A DNA stretch of 64,000 nucleotides, from positions 1,053,501 through 1,117,500 of the forward strand of contig CAJNDS010002679.1 in the NCBI GenBank assembly GCA_905221605.1, written 5' to 3'. The translations under genes were made by a program, and so were the position numbers. This document shows positions 1-10,379 of the stretch, piece after piece. Origin of the DNA: Symbiodinium natans. Its lineage: Eukaryota > Sar > Dinophyceae > Suessiales > Symbiodiniaceae. The notes below the pieces were generated by a model, which saw only the letters and a list, made by a program, of their open reading frames with translations, searched no databases and was not told where the DNA came from. How positions within the stretch are numbered: the first letter of the stretch is position 1; every line of letters begins with the position of its first letter.

Positions 1-898
1 CTCATTCTGCCACAGAGAGGGAGCTTCTTTGAACCGCTATTCCGGCAACATGGTGCCATGACTATGGTGGAACTAAGAGAGGGCTTAGGGTTGAGATGGT
101 TAAGGGCTTAAGCCCAGAAAAGATTGAGCTGTGAAGACGTGGTCCAATGCAGCTCCAGGGTGCCATTCGTTCTGATGCCACCACATTGCTGATAAGGATT
201 CAGACAGTGCCTTCGCTTGACGTGCTGACGTGAACTGGTCTTGCCGGCCCTGCCCTCCCATGCCGCAGAATGACACAGATGACACAGGGTAAGGTGGAGC
301 CAAGCAGCTGAGGATCAGCATTGGTTGTCGTCGTGGTCCTCAATCTACGAGGCTGCCCAGCTACCATCATATGCATGACCCATGACAAGGCATGCAAGAT
401 GCGTTGTGGTGGTGTTCTCCCTGACGATCTCCTGCGCAGGGTGATCTGCAGAAGACTGACAGCCACCCTATCAAGGGCAGCCTGCCTATGCACAAGTAAA
501 GCTTCGCCGCTAAAGGGCCTCCATCGTCTTGCACTGTGAGAAGTAAGGGTTGACCTGCATATCAATCAATCACCGTGGCTCTTGATCCAAACCAAAAGAT
601 TTGTCGTCACTGGTGAAGTACGTGCCTCGTGGCAGACATACTTGCCCTTGCAGCATTTTGGCCCTTTCCAGGTTTCACCTCAAATCGTGGTCAACACGGA
701 ATTGCACAGGCGCCCAGGCGGCATGCTGAAACCACTTCTTCAGCCCAGTGCCGCCACATTGAAGAAATGGCTCTGCACAGTTTTCGTCCGTCTGAGGCGG
801 TCAATCAGTGAATGTCGCGCAGCATGCACTGCTTATGAGGATGCAATGGCTTCAGCCCGCCTCAATTTTGACTGTCTCGTTCGTGGTAGTGTTGGCGG

Positions 899-1000
899 TG
901 GTGTCCGTGGTGTTCTCTGCAGACGTGATGTTGTCTGCAGATGTGGAGTTGTCTGCAGGCGTGTTGATGTCTGCAGGCGTGGTGATGCCTGCAGGACTGT
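899..1000. repeat. GTCTGCAG minisatellite
   Basis: About six degenerate units of roughly 18 bp, each carrying GTCTGCAG or GCCTGCAG, lie in tandem. All three frames stay largely open across it, so the overlapping ORFs on both strands are explained by the repeat. The 1-890 stretch before it shows no recognisable gene. Confidence 0.6.
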
Positions 1001-1170
1001 CCACATCTGTCGGCGCCTGATCGCGCAAGATAGCTCACAGACTCTGCCTTCAGTGTGTGCAGGCGGCCTCTGTCCCATCGTCGCTGGTAGTGTTGCCTGC
1101 GACGCTTGGCGCAACGTCCGTCACCTGGACAGAGCTCAAGACGGCCAGAAAAGTTCCAGGCAGTTCTGGC

Positions 1171-1408
1171 GGTTTAGGGTTTAGGGTTTAGGGGTTGGGG
1201 TTTAGGGTTCAGGGTTTAGGGTTTAGGGTTTTGGGTTTGGGGTTTAGGGTTTAGGGTTTGGGGTTTGGGGTTTTTTTTTTCCCACCCGTTTCGCAAGCGT
1301 ATACGGGGAAGAGGTCAGGCCTAGTTACCGCCAAAATTCAGGTTGAAAAGGTTGCTAGTCCGTTTGGGGTTTAGGGTTTAGGGTTCAGGGTTCAGGGTTG
1401 AGGGGTAG
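1171..1408 (+). repeat. Interstitial telomere-like tract (TTTAGGG, degenerate)
   Basis: Two blocks (1171-1280 and 1364-1408) of TTTAGGG with variants TTCAGGG, TTTTGGG and TTTGGGG, separated by about 80 bp of unique sequence. TTTAGGG is the telomere unit of plants and of dinoflagellates. Here it is internal and degenerate, so a relic rather than a chromosome end. Confidence 0.8.
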
Positions 1409-1409
1409 G

Positions 1410-2490
1410 TCTTGGCCAAGCCTTCTCCGCCGTCTCGCTGTCAGGCATGTCCACGGTCTCGCTTCCAGGTGTGCTGCTGTCCACCGCTTCAGCTTTTGGT
1501 AGCGGTTCCACCCGATGCCTAGGCCCAACCGCTCAGCGCCATGAGGCAGCACTGTGAACAGCTCTCCAGCTCACCTCGCAAAAATCTTAGTCCAGCACTC
1601 TACCACCACACCTCGCTTCTGGAGCGCATGCAAAAGGCACCTCGGAGAAGAAGCCAAGCTGAACTCACAGGCATGCTCGGAGAGTTTTGGCTGCTATGGC
1701 TGCTGGTGCAAGCCAGGGGGCTCAGAACCCTCAGCATGGCATTCATCATCCGCCAGCAGCGCGCTCTGGTCTTCTGTGCCGTGGACGGTCCAAAGTACCT
1801 CTGCTCAACTCTTGGGCTCAGCCACGGTTTCCCCCCCTCCAGCTTCTGCCAAGGGAGGTGCCGCGACCCAGAAGACTCCAAATAGTCGAAGTGAATGGAT
1901 CACGTGGCTAGAAGGGCGGACCTTACTGCAGCGAGTAGTGCAAGGGGCAGTCAACAGGCACATCTGCTGATGGCGCGAGGCTCAAGGCGCAGGCGTTTGT
2001 CATCCCCTCTGCAATACGATTTTTGCGGGTTTGAAGAGGAACAGAGAAGGACACAGCGAAGCAATGTCCCTACGAGCCGAAACGGCTTGGCATGGGCAGC
2101 TGAAAGTGCTGCAGGCACGGCGCCCATGAAAATTCAGGCAACTGCATCCGAGACCCATGCTGCCAAGAGTCAACAACTATCCTTCAGCCTCTAGCATTCA
2201 TTCCTCCCCATGCCTGCTGGAGACACCGCAAGAGTTCTTGCGACCAGGACATGGCAGCAAGGCATCCCAAGGTGTCATGCTGGAGTGGTGGTCATGAGCT
2301 CAGCACGCATGAATCTAGCCTGAAGCCCGCAAGATCTATGAACCTGACCCCTCGAGTGGTCCGGCCTACGCATGCGAAGTTCTTGAGGGAAGCTGGGGGT
2401 CGCTCACGTCTTGAAGCTACCACTGTGCCATAGAAAGCGCTGCGCGGTGTGTGACCAAAAAAGGGTAGTGCTGCACAGCACAAACCCGGC
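1410..2490. other. No recognisable gene
   Basis: ORFs of up to 138 codons occur on both strands (for example 1554-1970 plus), but none carries a motif I recognise. I see no convincing pair of splice sites. Exons of an unknown gene cannot be excluded. Confidence 0.4.
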
Positions 2491-2494
2491 ACAT

Positions 2495-2599
2495 ATGGTC
2501 AGTTCTCTACATAATGGTCCCTTTTTGGGTACCCTACATAATAGGGGCCGCCTAACAATCAGGACCCCAAAGAGGATCATATTTTGGAGAAGTGACCAT
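2495..2599. mobile_element. Short inverted-repeat element (MITE-like)
   Basis: The ends are ATGGTCAGTTCTC (2495-2507) and, inverted, GAGAAGTGACCAT (2587-2599): 12 of 13 bases pair. The similarity continues inward with gaps (TGGTCCC.TTTTGGG against TGATCCT.TTTGGGG). No coding capacity and no clear target-site duplication. It overlaps the 3' end of the ORF of the neighbouring tubulin-ligase exon, whose last 16 or so residues are therefore element-derived. It shares GGGTACCC-type internal motifs with the elements at 4948 and 33139. Confidence 0.6.
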
Positions 2600-3417
2600 G
2601 TATGGCGTGACAGAACGCAAGCAGTTTTGGTTCCCTGACAACTCAAGGGGGCACCAACCACCCGCATTCGGGTCTGCACCATCGAGCTTGGGAGCAACAA
2701 CTAAGAACAAGACATCCCTTACCAGCCGGGTGTATACGGCCGTATCCACATGCTCCATAGTGCCTGATCCAATCGCGGGGTAGTCATTCACCTCCAGCAA
2801 CCAGGCTTTTCCACTTCCGTCCAAAATAATATCCAGACCAAAGACTTGACAAAGCTCCGATTCTTTCGGTGTGTAGGGTCCCCTTGGCGCGTGTTCCAGG
2901 ACGGCTCCGAACGCCTGCTCCGCCAATCGACGAACTTGCTTCACAACCTCCTGATCCTCCACCAGCGTAGGTTTGGGCAAGTGTTTAATCTTTGCGACAT
3001 TGCTTATGTGAGCGGCTCGCAAACCTAGCTCCTCTGTGTAAGGCTGGCCATACTCCAGCGCCAGTATGTCATCATGGCAGTAAAGATCCAACGCACCGTT
3101 TGCTCGCCCATGCAGGAGGGCATGTGCTCTCATTACCCACTTCCGGCCGTTCTGCAAAGCAGGTGGCCACACATACCGCTGGACGATGAACTGCTGACAT
3201 CCTTTGTGCCCGAGCTCACGTAGTCGTAGCAGGAGGCTGGAATAGTCAAACAAGTGTACCCCTGTGCCCTTCACACCCAAGCTGTGCTTCAGGAAAAAGA
3301 GCCCCTGCTCCCGCGGCGGGCTGGCAAGGAAGTCTTGCGCATCCCATGTTTCGGGATGCACGTCGCGGCAGCCAGCAGCCTGAAGATGCCTGGCCAGCTG
3401 TGCCTTGGCAGGCTTAT
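2600..3417 (-). CDS. Tubulin-tyrosine-ligase-like (TTL/TTLL) domain exon
   Basis: One long exon carries most of a TTL ATP-grasp domain. This family adds tyrosine, glutamate or glycine to tubulin tails in cytoskeleton and flagella; which amino acid is added here cannot be told. In order on the minus strand: FLKHS...GTGV (ATP-binding lysine and glycine loop), FIVQRYV..P and GRKWVMRAHALL (the family's QkYIe/GRKFDlR region), AHISNVAK, then the metal-binding FGLDIILD and LLEVNDYP (D and ExN). The ORF runs on from 3553 through (TA)n sequence, but CTTCTAG at 3418-3424 is a good acceptor, so I start the exon at 3417. The C-terminus is unresolved: the frame stays open into the short inverted-repeat element at 2495-2599. 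The N-terminal part of the protein must lie upstream and was not found. I am confident of the family, not of the gene ends. Confidence 0.75.
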
Positions 3418-3429
3418 CTAGAAGTATGG

Positions 3430-3441
3430 AAATGATGTAGA

Positions 3442-3473
<32 letters not shown>

Positions 3474-3640
3474 GCAGAAACACTTATCATGCAGAATATT
3501 TCATTATGTATATGTATGTATTGTGTTCTATTGTATTTTATTCCTACATGCATTCTACTTTGTTCTATGTTGTTCTCTTCTGTTCTGTTCTATTCTGTTT
3601 TAGTCTATTCTATTCCATTCTATTCTATTTTATTCTATAT
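3430..3640. repeat. (TA)n followed by (TTCTA)n microsatellites
   Basis: TA-rich repeat at about 3440-3475 and a pentanucleotide TTCTA/TTCTG array at about 3540-3640. They lie in the presumed intron upstream of the TTL exon and account for the hydrophobic tail of the overlapping ORF. Confidence 0.7.
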
Positions 3641-3656
3641 AGATATTCTTTTGCCG

Positions 3657-4940
3657 AAGATATACACCAGTGAAGATAGCGACACGAGTTCAAGCAGCCT
3701 TGTTGTCCAGTCGCCCAGTGAAGTCCTGCCCACAGATCCCACACTTAGATCCGAAATTGCTACTGCGATTGATGACGAAGAAGCGGGACCTGGGGAAAAG
3801 GCCGGATGAGCGGCAGAACATCCGCCGAAGATCCAGTTGCTGGAAACTTTCCAGCTTGTCCTCGACACCAATGCATGCCCTACACCATCAGGGTCATGGC
3901 CCAGACTTCCTACCAGACATGACAAGATGAGCGTCGCGTTGGCCAGCAGAATGCCGGGACGACGCTGTCGTCGCTCTCCCCGACAGCCTGCCAACAGGGA
4001 TGCTCAGTGGACCCTTTGGCGAGTTGCAACGGTTCTGGGCCACAGCCTGCCAACCATTCGACTGGAAAAGCTGTAGACCTTGTCGGTGCAATTTGCCCAG
4101 AGGACTTCCCCAGCCCCACCTCGGCTCTCTTTCAAGCGACTCAATAGCTGGTCGCAGCTAAATGCATGTGTTCAAACCATCGTTCACGTGCTACTTCTAG
4201 GCGCAGGCTGCAAGGTTCAGCGGTCTAGCAAGAATAGCAAGTCAATCAGAACGAAACGTCTTGGAACAACACTTGCGATGTCTGCCGGGCCAGTACACCT
4301 GCTGGCAGCTAGCGTAGCACAGCTCACGAAAAGATGCGCGCCCCTTGAAGCCCACTGCCAGGCCTTGCCATATGGAACCTGAGCACGTCAAAGTCTTGCA
4401 GAACGTGCACCCGAACTTGCATATCAACGAAGACCCACCATTGCAAAGATCAGGCACTTCACTCTCGATGGCAATGGTGTGAATGGTCTTGGGCTGCTGT
4501 CTGACTGCTGAGGGCACCTTGGCCACCACAAAGAAGCATCAGCATCCCCAGCAGCTCAGAGCTTAGGCAGCTTGGGCTCCCCGCTCTTCGCGTGCACGCG
4601 TCAGCTCGCGGAAGCAGCTCGGACAACTCCTACTCTGAGCAAGAGGTCTCCTACGTTTTTAGTGAGGAGGACTCGGCCTCTCGGCTTCTCTACTCCAGTA
4701 CAGCCACCGCCTGCACTGTCAGCACGTCACCCTGCTCCAGCACGCTCGCAAACGTCCAGGCCATTGCCGAGGCCTGTTCTGCCTGTCCACGGCGGCTTCG
4801 CTAACTGGGGGGGGACACCATGCACGCCCGCGTCAGGTACCTCCTGCCACATGCCTGCAGCTGAGGGTTGCACCTGTCTCTGTCGAACCTCAGCGTCCTC
4901 CTCTGCCTGCCACACTGGTAGGATCTCCCTCTTGGAGCAA
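3657..4940. other. Possible exons, no recognisable gene
   Basis: A Ser/Asp/Glu-rich open stretch at 3657-3808 (plus) follows a TTGCCGAAG acceptor-like site, and a Ser-rich ORF lies at 4592-4804 (plus). Both could be exons, but neither has a known motif and minus-strand ORFs overlap them. No function is proposed. Confidence 0.25.
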
Positions 4941-4947
4941 TGTGGGC

Positions 4948-5041
4948 GTTTACGAAAATAAGGGACTCCTAATGGAGACCCCAAAGTAGTAGGATTCCCT
5001 TGGAATACGGGCCCCAATAAAGTACCCCTAATTTCGGAAAC
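4948..5041. mobile_element. Short inverted-repeat element (MITE-like)
   Basis: The left end GTTTACGAAAATAAGGG pairs with the inverted right end CCCTAATTTCGGAAAC at about 14 of 17 positions with one gap. The interior contains GGATTCCCTTGGAATACGGG and CCCCAATAAAGTACCCC, closely resembling the interior of the element at 33139-33248 (GGATTCCC..AATACGG..CC..GGGTACCCC). I therefore group them in one family. No coding capacity. Confidence 0.5.
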
Positions 5042-5049
5042 CTCCATTT

Positions 5050-5760
5050 AAGCAGGGGAATCTCTCAGATCATGGCGGCCTCAGCAGCAAAGTCCCACTC
5101 ATCAAGGCGACATAGCCTCCCCACCTCGACCTCAGTGAGACCGCAGCTGGAGCGACCCTCTTCGCATGGCATCCCGCATGTCCCGCATGACGACTCACAG
5201 CCCTAGCAGACGAGGCTCGGGCCCCGGTCAAAGCCGGCTTGGTCGGGTCCGCCTCCATCCACACGAACGCTGGGTCCTGAAAACAGCCGCTGCCGTCACT
5301 GCCTCCGCCTCTCACGCTGTCTCAGGCGCTCGCCTTCATGAACCACTGCCTCGCGCAAGGAGCGCAGAAGCTATGTGAATCAACGCAAACGTGTCAGAAG
5401 CCAAAACCACAATTCCGTCAAGGGGCATCTGTGATCTGGCATAGTTCCTGCTTTACAAAGGCTAGGGCTAGGGTCCAGGTCACAGGCACACATGCAAGCT
5501 TTTGTCCTTGACACGGCACCGAACCTTGTTGCATGCCAGCACAAACCCGGCTCTACACGAACAGTCGTCATTCTCGCAACACGTCAATCCCAGGTTGCCG
5601 GCTTGCGCACAAACTCCGACAAACTCGCGGCATCGTCATGTTTCGGCTCTGGCCTGGCACATTTATCCCTTGAGTAGAGCAGATCCACAGCACTCGAACT
5701 CGCAAAGAGACACGAAGAGCACATCCACGCAAGGCGAAAAAGCGCCAACAAGCGCAGGGC
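5050..5760. other. No recognisable gene
   Basis: Short ORFs on both strands, none with recognisable motifs. A short minus-strand open piece near 5570-5700 could belong with the exon at 5948-6203 but shows no motif. Confidence 0.3.
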
Positions 5761-5761
5761 A

Positions 5762-5880
5762 TATACATACATAAACACATACATACATACATACATACAT
5801 ACATACATCCATCCATCCATGCATGCATGCATACATACATACATATATAATGTACATATATATATATATATACATATATA

Positions 5881-5947
<67 letters not shown>
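5762..5947. repeat. Compound microsatellite: (ACAT)n, (CATC)n, (TA)n, (CA)n
   Basis: ACAT units (5762-5805), CATC/CATG units (5806-5840), TA-rich sequence to about 5880, then more than 60 bp of CA (to 5947). The Cys-Val and Thr-His ORFs over it are artefacts of the repeat. It begins exactly where the neighbouring minus-strand exon ends, so its GT strand may form the start of an intron. Confidence 0.9.
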
Positions 5948-5949
<2 letters not shown>

Positions 5950-6203
5950 GGACGACCCTCGAGAGGTTAGTAGGTGTTCACACATGCCAATCATGTTCCC
6001 CATGTCGCGGTGGAGCCCTATGTGAGGGTTCAGAATCACTGCGAGGGAAGTCCAGTTTCCGTCTGGGAAGCGATCTTGCAAGAAATGATTGACTGCGACA
6101 CATGCTTCTTTCATGGCGGATGCTTTCGACATGCAAGGGGCGTTGCCACCAAAAGCATACAGTCCTAGGGTGCAGTCAATGTCAATGCTGCGGAGCTGTA
6201 TTT
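5948..6203 (-). CDS. Exon of an uncharacterised protein with an HRD..N motif (possible 2OG-Fe(II)-oxygenase-like)
   Basis: An acceptor (CTCGCAG) precedes an 85-codon open frame of normal protein composition; the exon appears to end at CCCA before the (GT)n strand of the microsatellite. It contains FPDGNWTSLAVILNP followed by GLHRDMGNMIGM. The H-x-D with a following N, after an aromatic-rich strand, is the pattern of the iron-binding first motif in 2-oxoglutarate oxygenase folds and is common in dinoflagellate repeated proteins. The partner histidine and arginine strands were not found, so function is a guess; the exon itself is well supported. It lies downstream of the MiaA-type gene on the same strand but has no proven link to it. 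Confidence 0.45.
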
Positions 6204-6481
6204 CTGCGAGCTCGGCAAATTGCAATCAGCGAGTGAAACTGCCGGTACGTCTGGCTTATCAGGCCAGATTTCAGCACGAACACTTGACTCTCTTCGTTGG
6301 GTCACCAGTCAAGGTCGTGGGTGACCCCCCTGCTTTTGCACCAGAGACTCCTGATGAAGTTGCCTCTTCAACACACACACACACTTACTTGTTTGTTGAG
6401 TTTGTTGACTTTGGTTGATGTTTGTAGATACACTGGCATTTCGACAAGCCTCAAGTGAAATGACTCCAGGAAGGGCGGGGC

Positions 6482-9393
6482 CTTGTGAGATAGTCAATCA
6501 CCTGACGATAACCTGAGCACAGGAGACCCCTGCCACCCCACCATCCAGCTCGGCCGAGGAAACTGCCAATGGCATCAGCCGCCGGAGTGTCCAAGGTTAC
6601 GACACCTCGTCAATCCAGAGGGAGTCACGACATCAAAGGATAGACGCGGAGATGTCAAGCGGGCCTGTCTCGAGGAGATCAGCCTTGGTGGAGCCGAGTT
6701 CATCCCTCAGCCAAAAATGGAATCGGCCACTGTGGGCCACCTTGGGCTCCCTGCAACTTCCTCAAGGAGGCCTTTCTGCAGCATGGCCACGCACCGCCTG
6801 AAAACAGCCACGGCATGTCACATGCGAATCTAGACATTCGAAAACAGCGAGCCTGCCTGTCCTTGGCTGCCCGCCATGCTCCCCCCAACAGCTTCTGCAA
6901 CACCCACACAGCTCAAAATAGCTCTTGCAGCAAGAGTCTATTCTGTGAAACAGCGCTGGCCGATCTTGTGGGCTGAGAAAGAAGGCCCGCACGTCGTAGC
7001 CTGAGGCTGCGGACTGAAGAGCAGTCTAAGGGCTGTCTGCAACGGGGCGTCTCTTCCAGCTCTAGGCCACCAAACGTCCGATCACGGATCGCTTTTCAAA
7101 GGGCTCCAAGTCTGGATGCCGCCCGTCCCACAGAGGAATACAAACAGGAGGATCTCGCCAAGTGGCGGTGCCGCGATCCTCTCCCAGTCGGCTTGGGAGG
7201 AGTTCGGGCCACCTGGCTGTCCAAAAAAAACGCCAACCCAAAATCCTGACGCTTCCCGCTGGCTGCCTCCAGCTGCCTCGACAACTGGCGCCTAGGTCGC
7301 AGACAACACCGGCTAAGTAAAACTCGTCGAAAGCTTCACAAAGGCGCCGGCCAGTTGTTGGGCATGATCCTTTCAGCCTCGCAGACAACGGGCGGTCAAA
7401 CCAGCCCTGCGCCCCAGCGCTAGATGCTTGCCTTATGCTTGCCTTCGTCGGATCAACCGACGCCAGCAAAGACAGTGCACCGTCCCAGTCCATTGCATCC
7501 TCCAGGGCGACGTACCGTGGCCCTGTTGCTTCCAAAGAGGGAAACCGCAAACTGAATTGCTGGCGCCTGGAAGGGGCGCAGCTCTTCAGAAATCTGTGCC
7601 TGCACAGCCGGGTCCTCAGCAGGCACATTTCATGTGATGGTGGTTAGATGATGGGCTGCCGTACCAGACTCAGAGGCCCTGGCCGACTTCGCCGCGTCGG
7701 GCTCACCTTTCACCAGCCAGTCCAGGTACATGCCTTATAGGGTCCAAGGGCCAGCCACTGGCTACCAGGCGTCAATGGGCAGCAAACCGGGCGTCAGAGC
7801 TATCTTGCAGCTGAGTCACAGGAGCCACCTTCACGCGGAACGCTGAATGCTGCAATTCCACTCAGCACAGCCGCTCTAGAAATGCTTGCAGACAAGCTGC
7901 CGACAACGATGGGCACAGAACCGTTGCCCAAGGCATCGTCGATGCATCCTTCAAGGTGGGCCGCAACTCCCCCCAATGCTGTCCTCATAGCACAGCGTCA
8001 GCGAGGGCGATGCGGAGGGCTTCTCTCGTCCATGTGCCGGCTGTGCAGGGCCTGGGACTCTCATGTTGGAAGAGCGCCCAAAGAGACGAAGAGACGAAGA
8101 ACGAAGAGGCATGTCCTGCCTGTTGGGTTCCAAGAGGTCCTTAGTGAAAGCAGGGCCCCTCCCGGGAAGCTGTTAAAATTCGCAGCGGAAGCTGACACGA
8201 AGCACGCCGAGCTTCTATCAACTCGATCGGCCACCTCTCCTGCGCAAACGTCCGAAGATTCGCCCAATTTTCCTAGAAGGGGGGGCCACCAAACACCGGT
8301 GCCAGCCATCTGCGCCCACATGCGCCCACCCACAACCGCACGATCCCTCCGACAAAAACGTTCTTGTCAACATATGGTTTCGGCTCACCAGATCTCACCA
8401 GGCTCCTTTCATTTACGAAGCAGACCACGTATGTAGTGTTGTCATTGTTAGCAAGCCCATCGCTTCTCATGCAGCGCGCGTGAGCGAAATCATGGGCACA
8501 GCCTACGACGCTTGACGACAAAGCCCAGCATCTACCAAAGGTGGGATCTTTGTGCTGCAAATGCCAATGCAGACAACAACAACGAGAAAACAAACTTATT
8601 GCACCAGGAGAAGGGGACGAAAGCTCTGCCCCGAAAGGGACTGCAAGTGAGGGAATGGAGCTTTCCATGCTTCAAGCCATCCCCATTCCAGGGCCCCAAA
8701 ACGGTAGTGCGTGCAGAAACCGTCACCAAGGTCTAACTCTCTGGAATATGTTGAGCTGATAGGCAGACCCAACGCCGGCCATGGGCCGACGCTTCCTGGA
8801 CTCCCCGCGCAGCAGGAGCATCAGCAGACCTTCGTTTCTGCCAGGCCGCCAGCTAGCGGGCAAGGCCCTCGAAATCTGGACCATTTTTGCCCTCCAATGC
8901 CCTAAATTGGGGTCCCCTCAAGGAGCTTTCGAAAAGTAAAAGAACTCCGAAATCATACTGTGGACTATTTTGGATTCCCTCAATAACCCTGAGGCACAAC
9001 AGCTTGTCGCCTGCTCTTCCTTCGATGGCTTGTTGGAACCGATGTCAAGACCTGATGCCAAATACATGTTCAACCCACCAGCCACGGATTAAGGCAAGGC
9101 CCATTCTCATCGGCCTTTGTATACTTGGACTGAATCTGCACTGATGAGGCAAGCCTGTCCATCAGCAATGGCAATACCCACATCACGATACAGCTCAGGT
9201 GAAAACAAACACTGGCCTTCTGCCCCGATTCATGGAGATTGTCCATCAGTGCCCCCGCAGCATCTGATTTGCCAACCGCCGTTGGTCCTACCACGCGGTT
9301 GTTTAAGCCTACCACGCGGTGGTTTAAGCATGACCTCCAACCTCACGTTTCTGGAAACCGGCCTGCAATCACCACCACAAGGTTTTTGGGCAT
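6482..9393 (-). CDS. miaA: tRNA dimethylallyltransferase (MiaA/IPT family), at least 13 exons
   Basis: The enzyme moves a dimethylallyl group from DMAPP to N6 of A37 in tRNAs reading UNN codons. Exons on the minus strand, 5' to 3': 9393-9363 (ATG; MPKNLVVVIAG), 9287-9217 (PTAVGKSDAA, Walker A), 9154-9115 (LISADSVQVYK), 9051-9011 (LDIGSNKPSKEEQ), 8554-8536 (HKDPTF), 8502-8476 (CAHDFAHA), 7948-7901 (CIDDALGNGSVPIVV), 7733-7678 (MYLDWLVKGEPDAA), 7599-7567 (AQISEELRPFQ), 7499-7443 (DAMDWDGALSLLASVDPTK), 7000 to about 6930 (GYDVRAFFLSPQDR then LFHRID), 6797 to about 6752 (RCVAMLQKGLLEEV), 6605-6567 (TLDTPAADAI), 6512-6482 (GYRQVIDYLT). These follow the family order, and nine junctions agree in phase. 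Eleven donors are GC, often AG before GCC. Not found: the PHHLID segment, the GT of VVGGT, the NDWYRL region (perhaps near 7330-7390) and the 3' exons. It could be a decaying copy, but splice sites look intact. Confidence 0.85.
8880..8990. repeat. Possible short palindromic element inside a miaA intron
   Basis: Contains CCCTAAATTGGGGTCCCC and GGATTCCCTCAATAACCCT, word content like the elements at 2495, 4948 and 33139, in the intron after the 9051-9011 exon. I could not define terminal inverted repeats, so membership is tentative. Confidence 0.3.
9287..9328. repeat. 21-bp tandem duplication spanning a 3' splice site
   Basis: Two adjacent 21-bp units (9287-9307 and 9308-9328) differ at one base. 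On the minus strand each unit ends in GCGTGGTAGG, so the 75-bp first intron of the miaA-type gene carries two copies of its 3' splice site. Only the downstream copy restores the Walker A reading frame directly. Confidence 0.85.
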
Positions 9394-9399
9394 TGGCCT

Positions 9400-9980
9400 C
9401 CATCCAGCCTCCAGTGAACATGTGCGCTCGCAACATCTGCCAACTGCATCATAAGCATTCATAAACAACAACGCTTTGCGGAATGTGTCGTTTTTGTTTT
9501 TGTTTCCGCGTGTGACCTGCACGCTGAAACACTGTTCCACTGCTATCGCTGCTACGGTAAACGAAAAGTGCAGGGGAATGCATGGTGCACATGCTGCTAG
9601 TGCCTTGAGCTTCCTGACCCTGCGCTGAAACCAGCGCAGCCATCGACCCAGGCCCGCGCAGCAAATGACCTTCACCAAGCTGCCACACTTTCGTTCAATT
9701 GGCCTTGCTTACAGCAATGTGGGTCGGGGTCGAGGCCATGGTCCGAGAATGTCGAGGACCTGCTCATGGGCGTGTAAACACACACACACACACACACAAA
9801 CCTAGAAACGGCAAAGTCGAGGGTCTCACGTTGCTGGCGTTTTTGGGAAAGGTACCTGGACAAAATCGCAAATACAAAACACAAACAAACACGCCTGAAT
9901 GGCGCACAGGCCTGCCAGTAAACGCTGCCTTCACATACACCTGGCATCAACACGGTGTCGGTCCTCACGCACAATCTGGG
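9400..9980. other. 5' region of the miaA-type gene; no other gene recognised
   Basis: Sequence upstream (minus strand) of the proposed start codon. It includes a short (CA)n at 9779-9798. ORFs are short and without motifs. A promoter cannot be recognised; dinoflagellate promoters usually lack a TATA box. Confidence 0.3.
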
Positions 9981-9984
9981 CACG

Positions 9985-10060
9985 GGCCTTCTGCGGGCGC
10001 TGTCCAACCAATGAATGAAGTCGATGCACCACAGGTGGGACACACAAAGACATGCACGTG
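9985..10060 (-). CDS. Possible exon with a CPTC...CPDC zinc-ribbon-like motif
   Basis: The minus strand encodes VCPTCGAST...GPCPDCA, two CxxC pairs about 17 residues apart, followed at once by GTGAGG, a possible donor. Such pairs can bind zinc, but the stretch is short, no flanking exon was identified, and chance is possible. Confidence 0.25.
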
Positions 10061-10379
10061 CAGGGATTGTGGATTTGTTTTGCTATGGCGTAAAGTATGC
10101 CGTGTGATGACAAGCTCGCAAAAGAATGAGTAGTTTGCCCCTGCGCATGTCCGGGGCTCAAGACTCAAGTTTGTACCAAAGCTGAACCATCGCAACATCC
10201 ACACCCTGAAAATGCAAGCCCTACATAGGCGACTTGGGCCAAAATGCATGAAGGAAAGCACATTGCACATGCAGTTATCTTTTCAGTTATTGTCTCGTGA
10301 CAGTTGTTTTTTCGACATTCCTTTTTGCAGATCCCATGCAAGAGTTCGTTTTTTCATCGCGCCTGTTTGCGCCTGAAGG

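Noticed and set aside
5584-6225. 213-codon minus ORF including a Cys-Val run
   Set aside because: Only its upstream part (to 5948) looks coding; the rest translates (CA)n and (ACAT)n microsatellites.
9070-9315. Reading GPTAVGKS as an isolated AAA+ or kinase P-loop in a single ORF
   Set aside because: The adjoining exons restore MPKNLVVVIAG before it and SADSVQVYKG after it, the MiaA arrangement.
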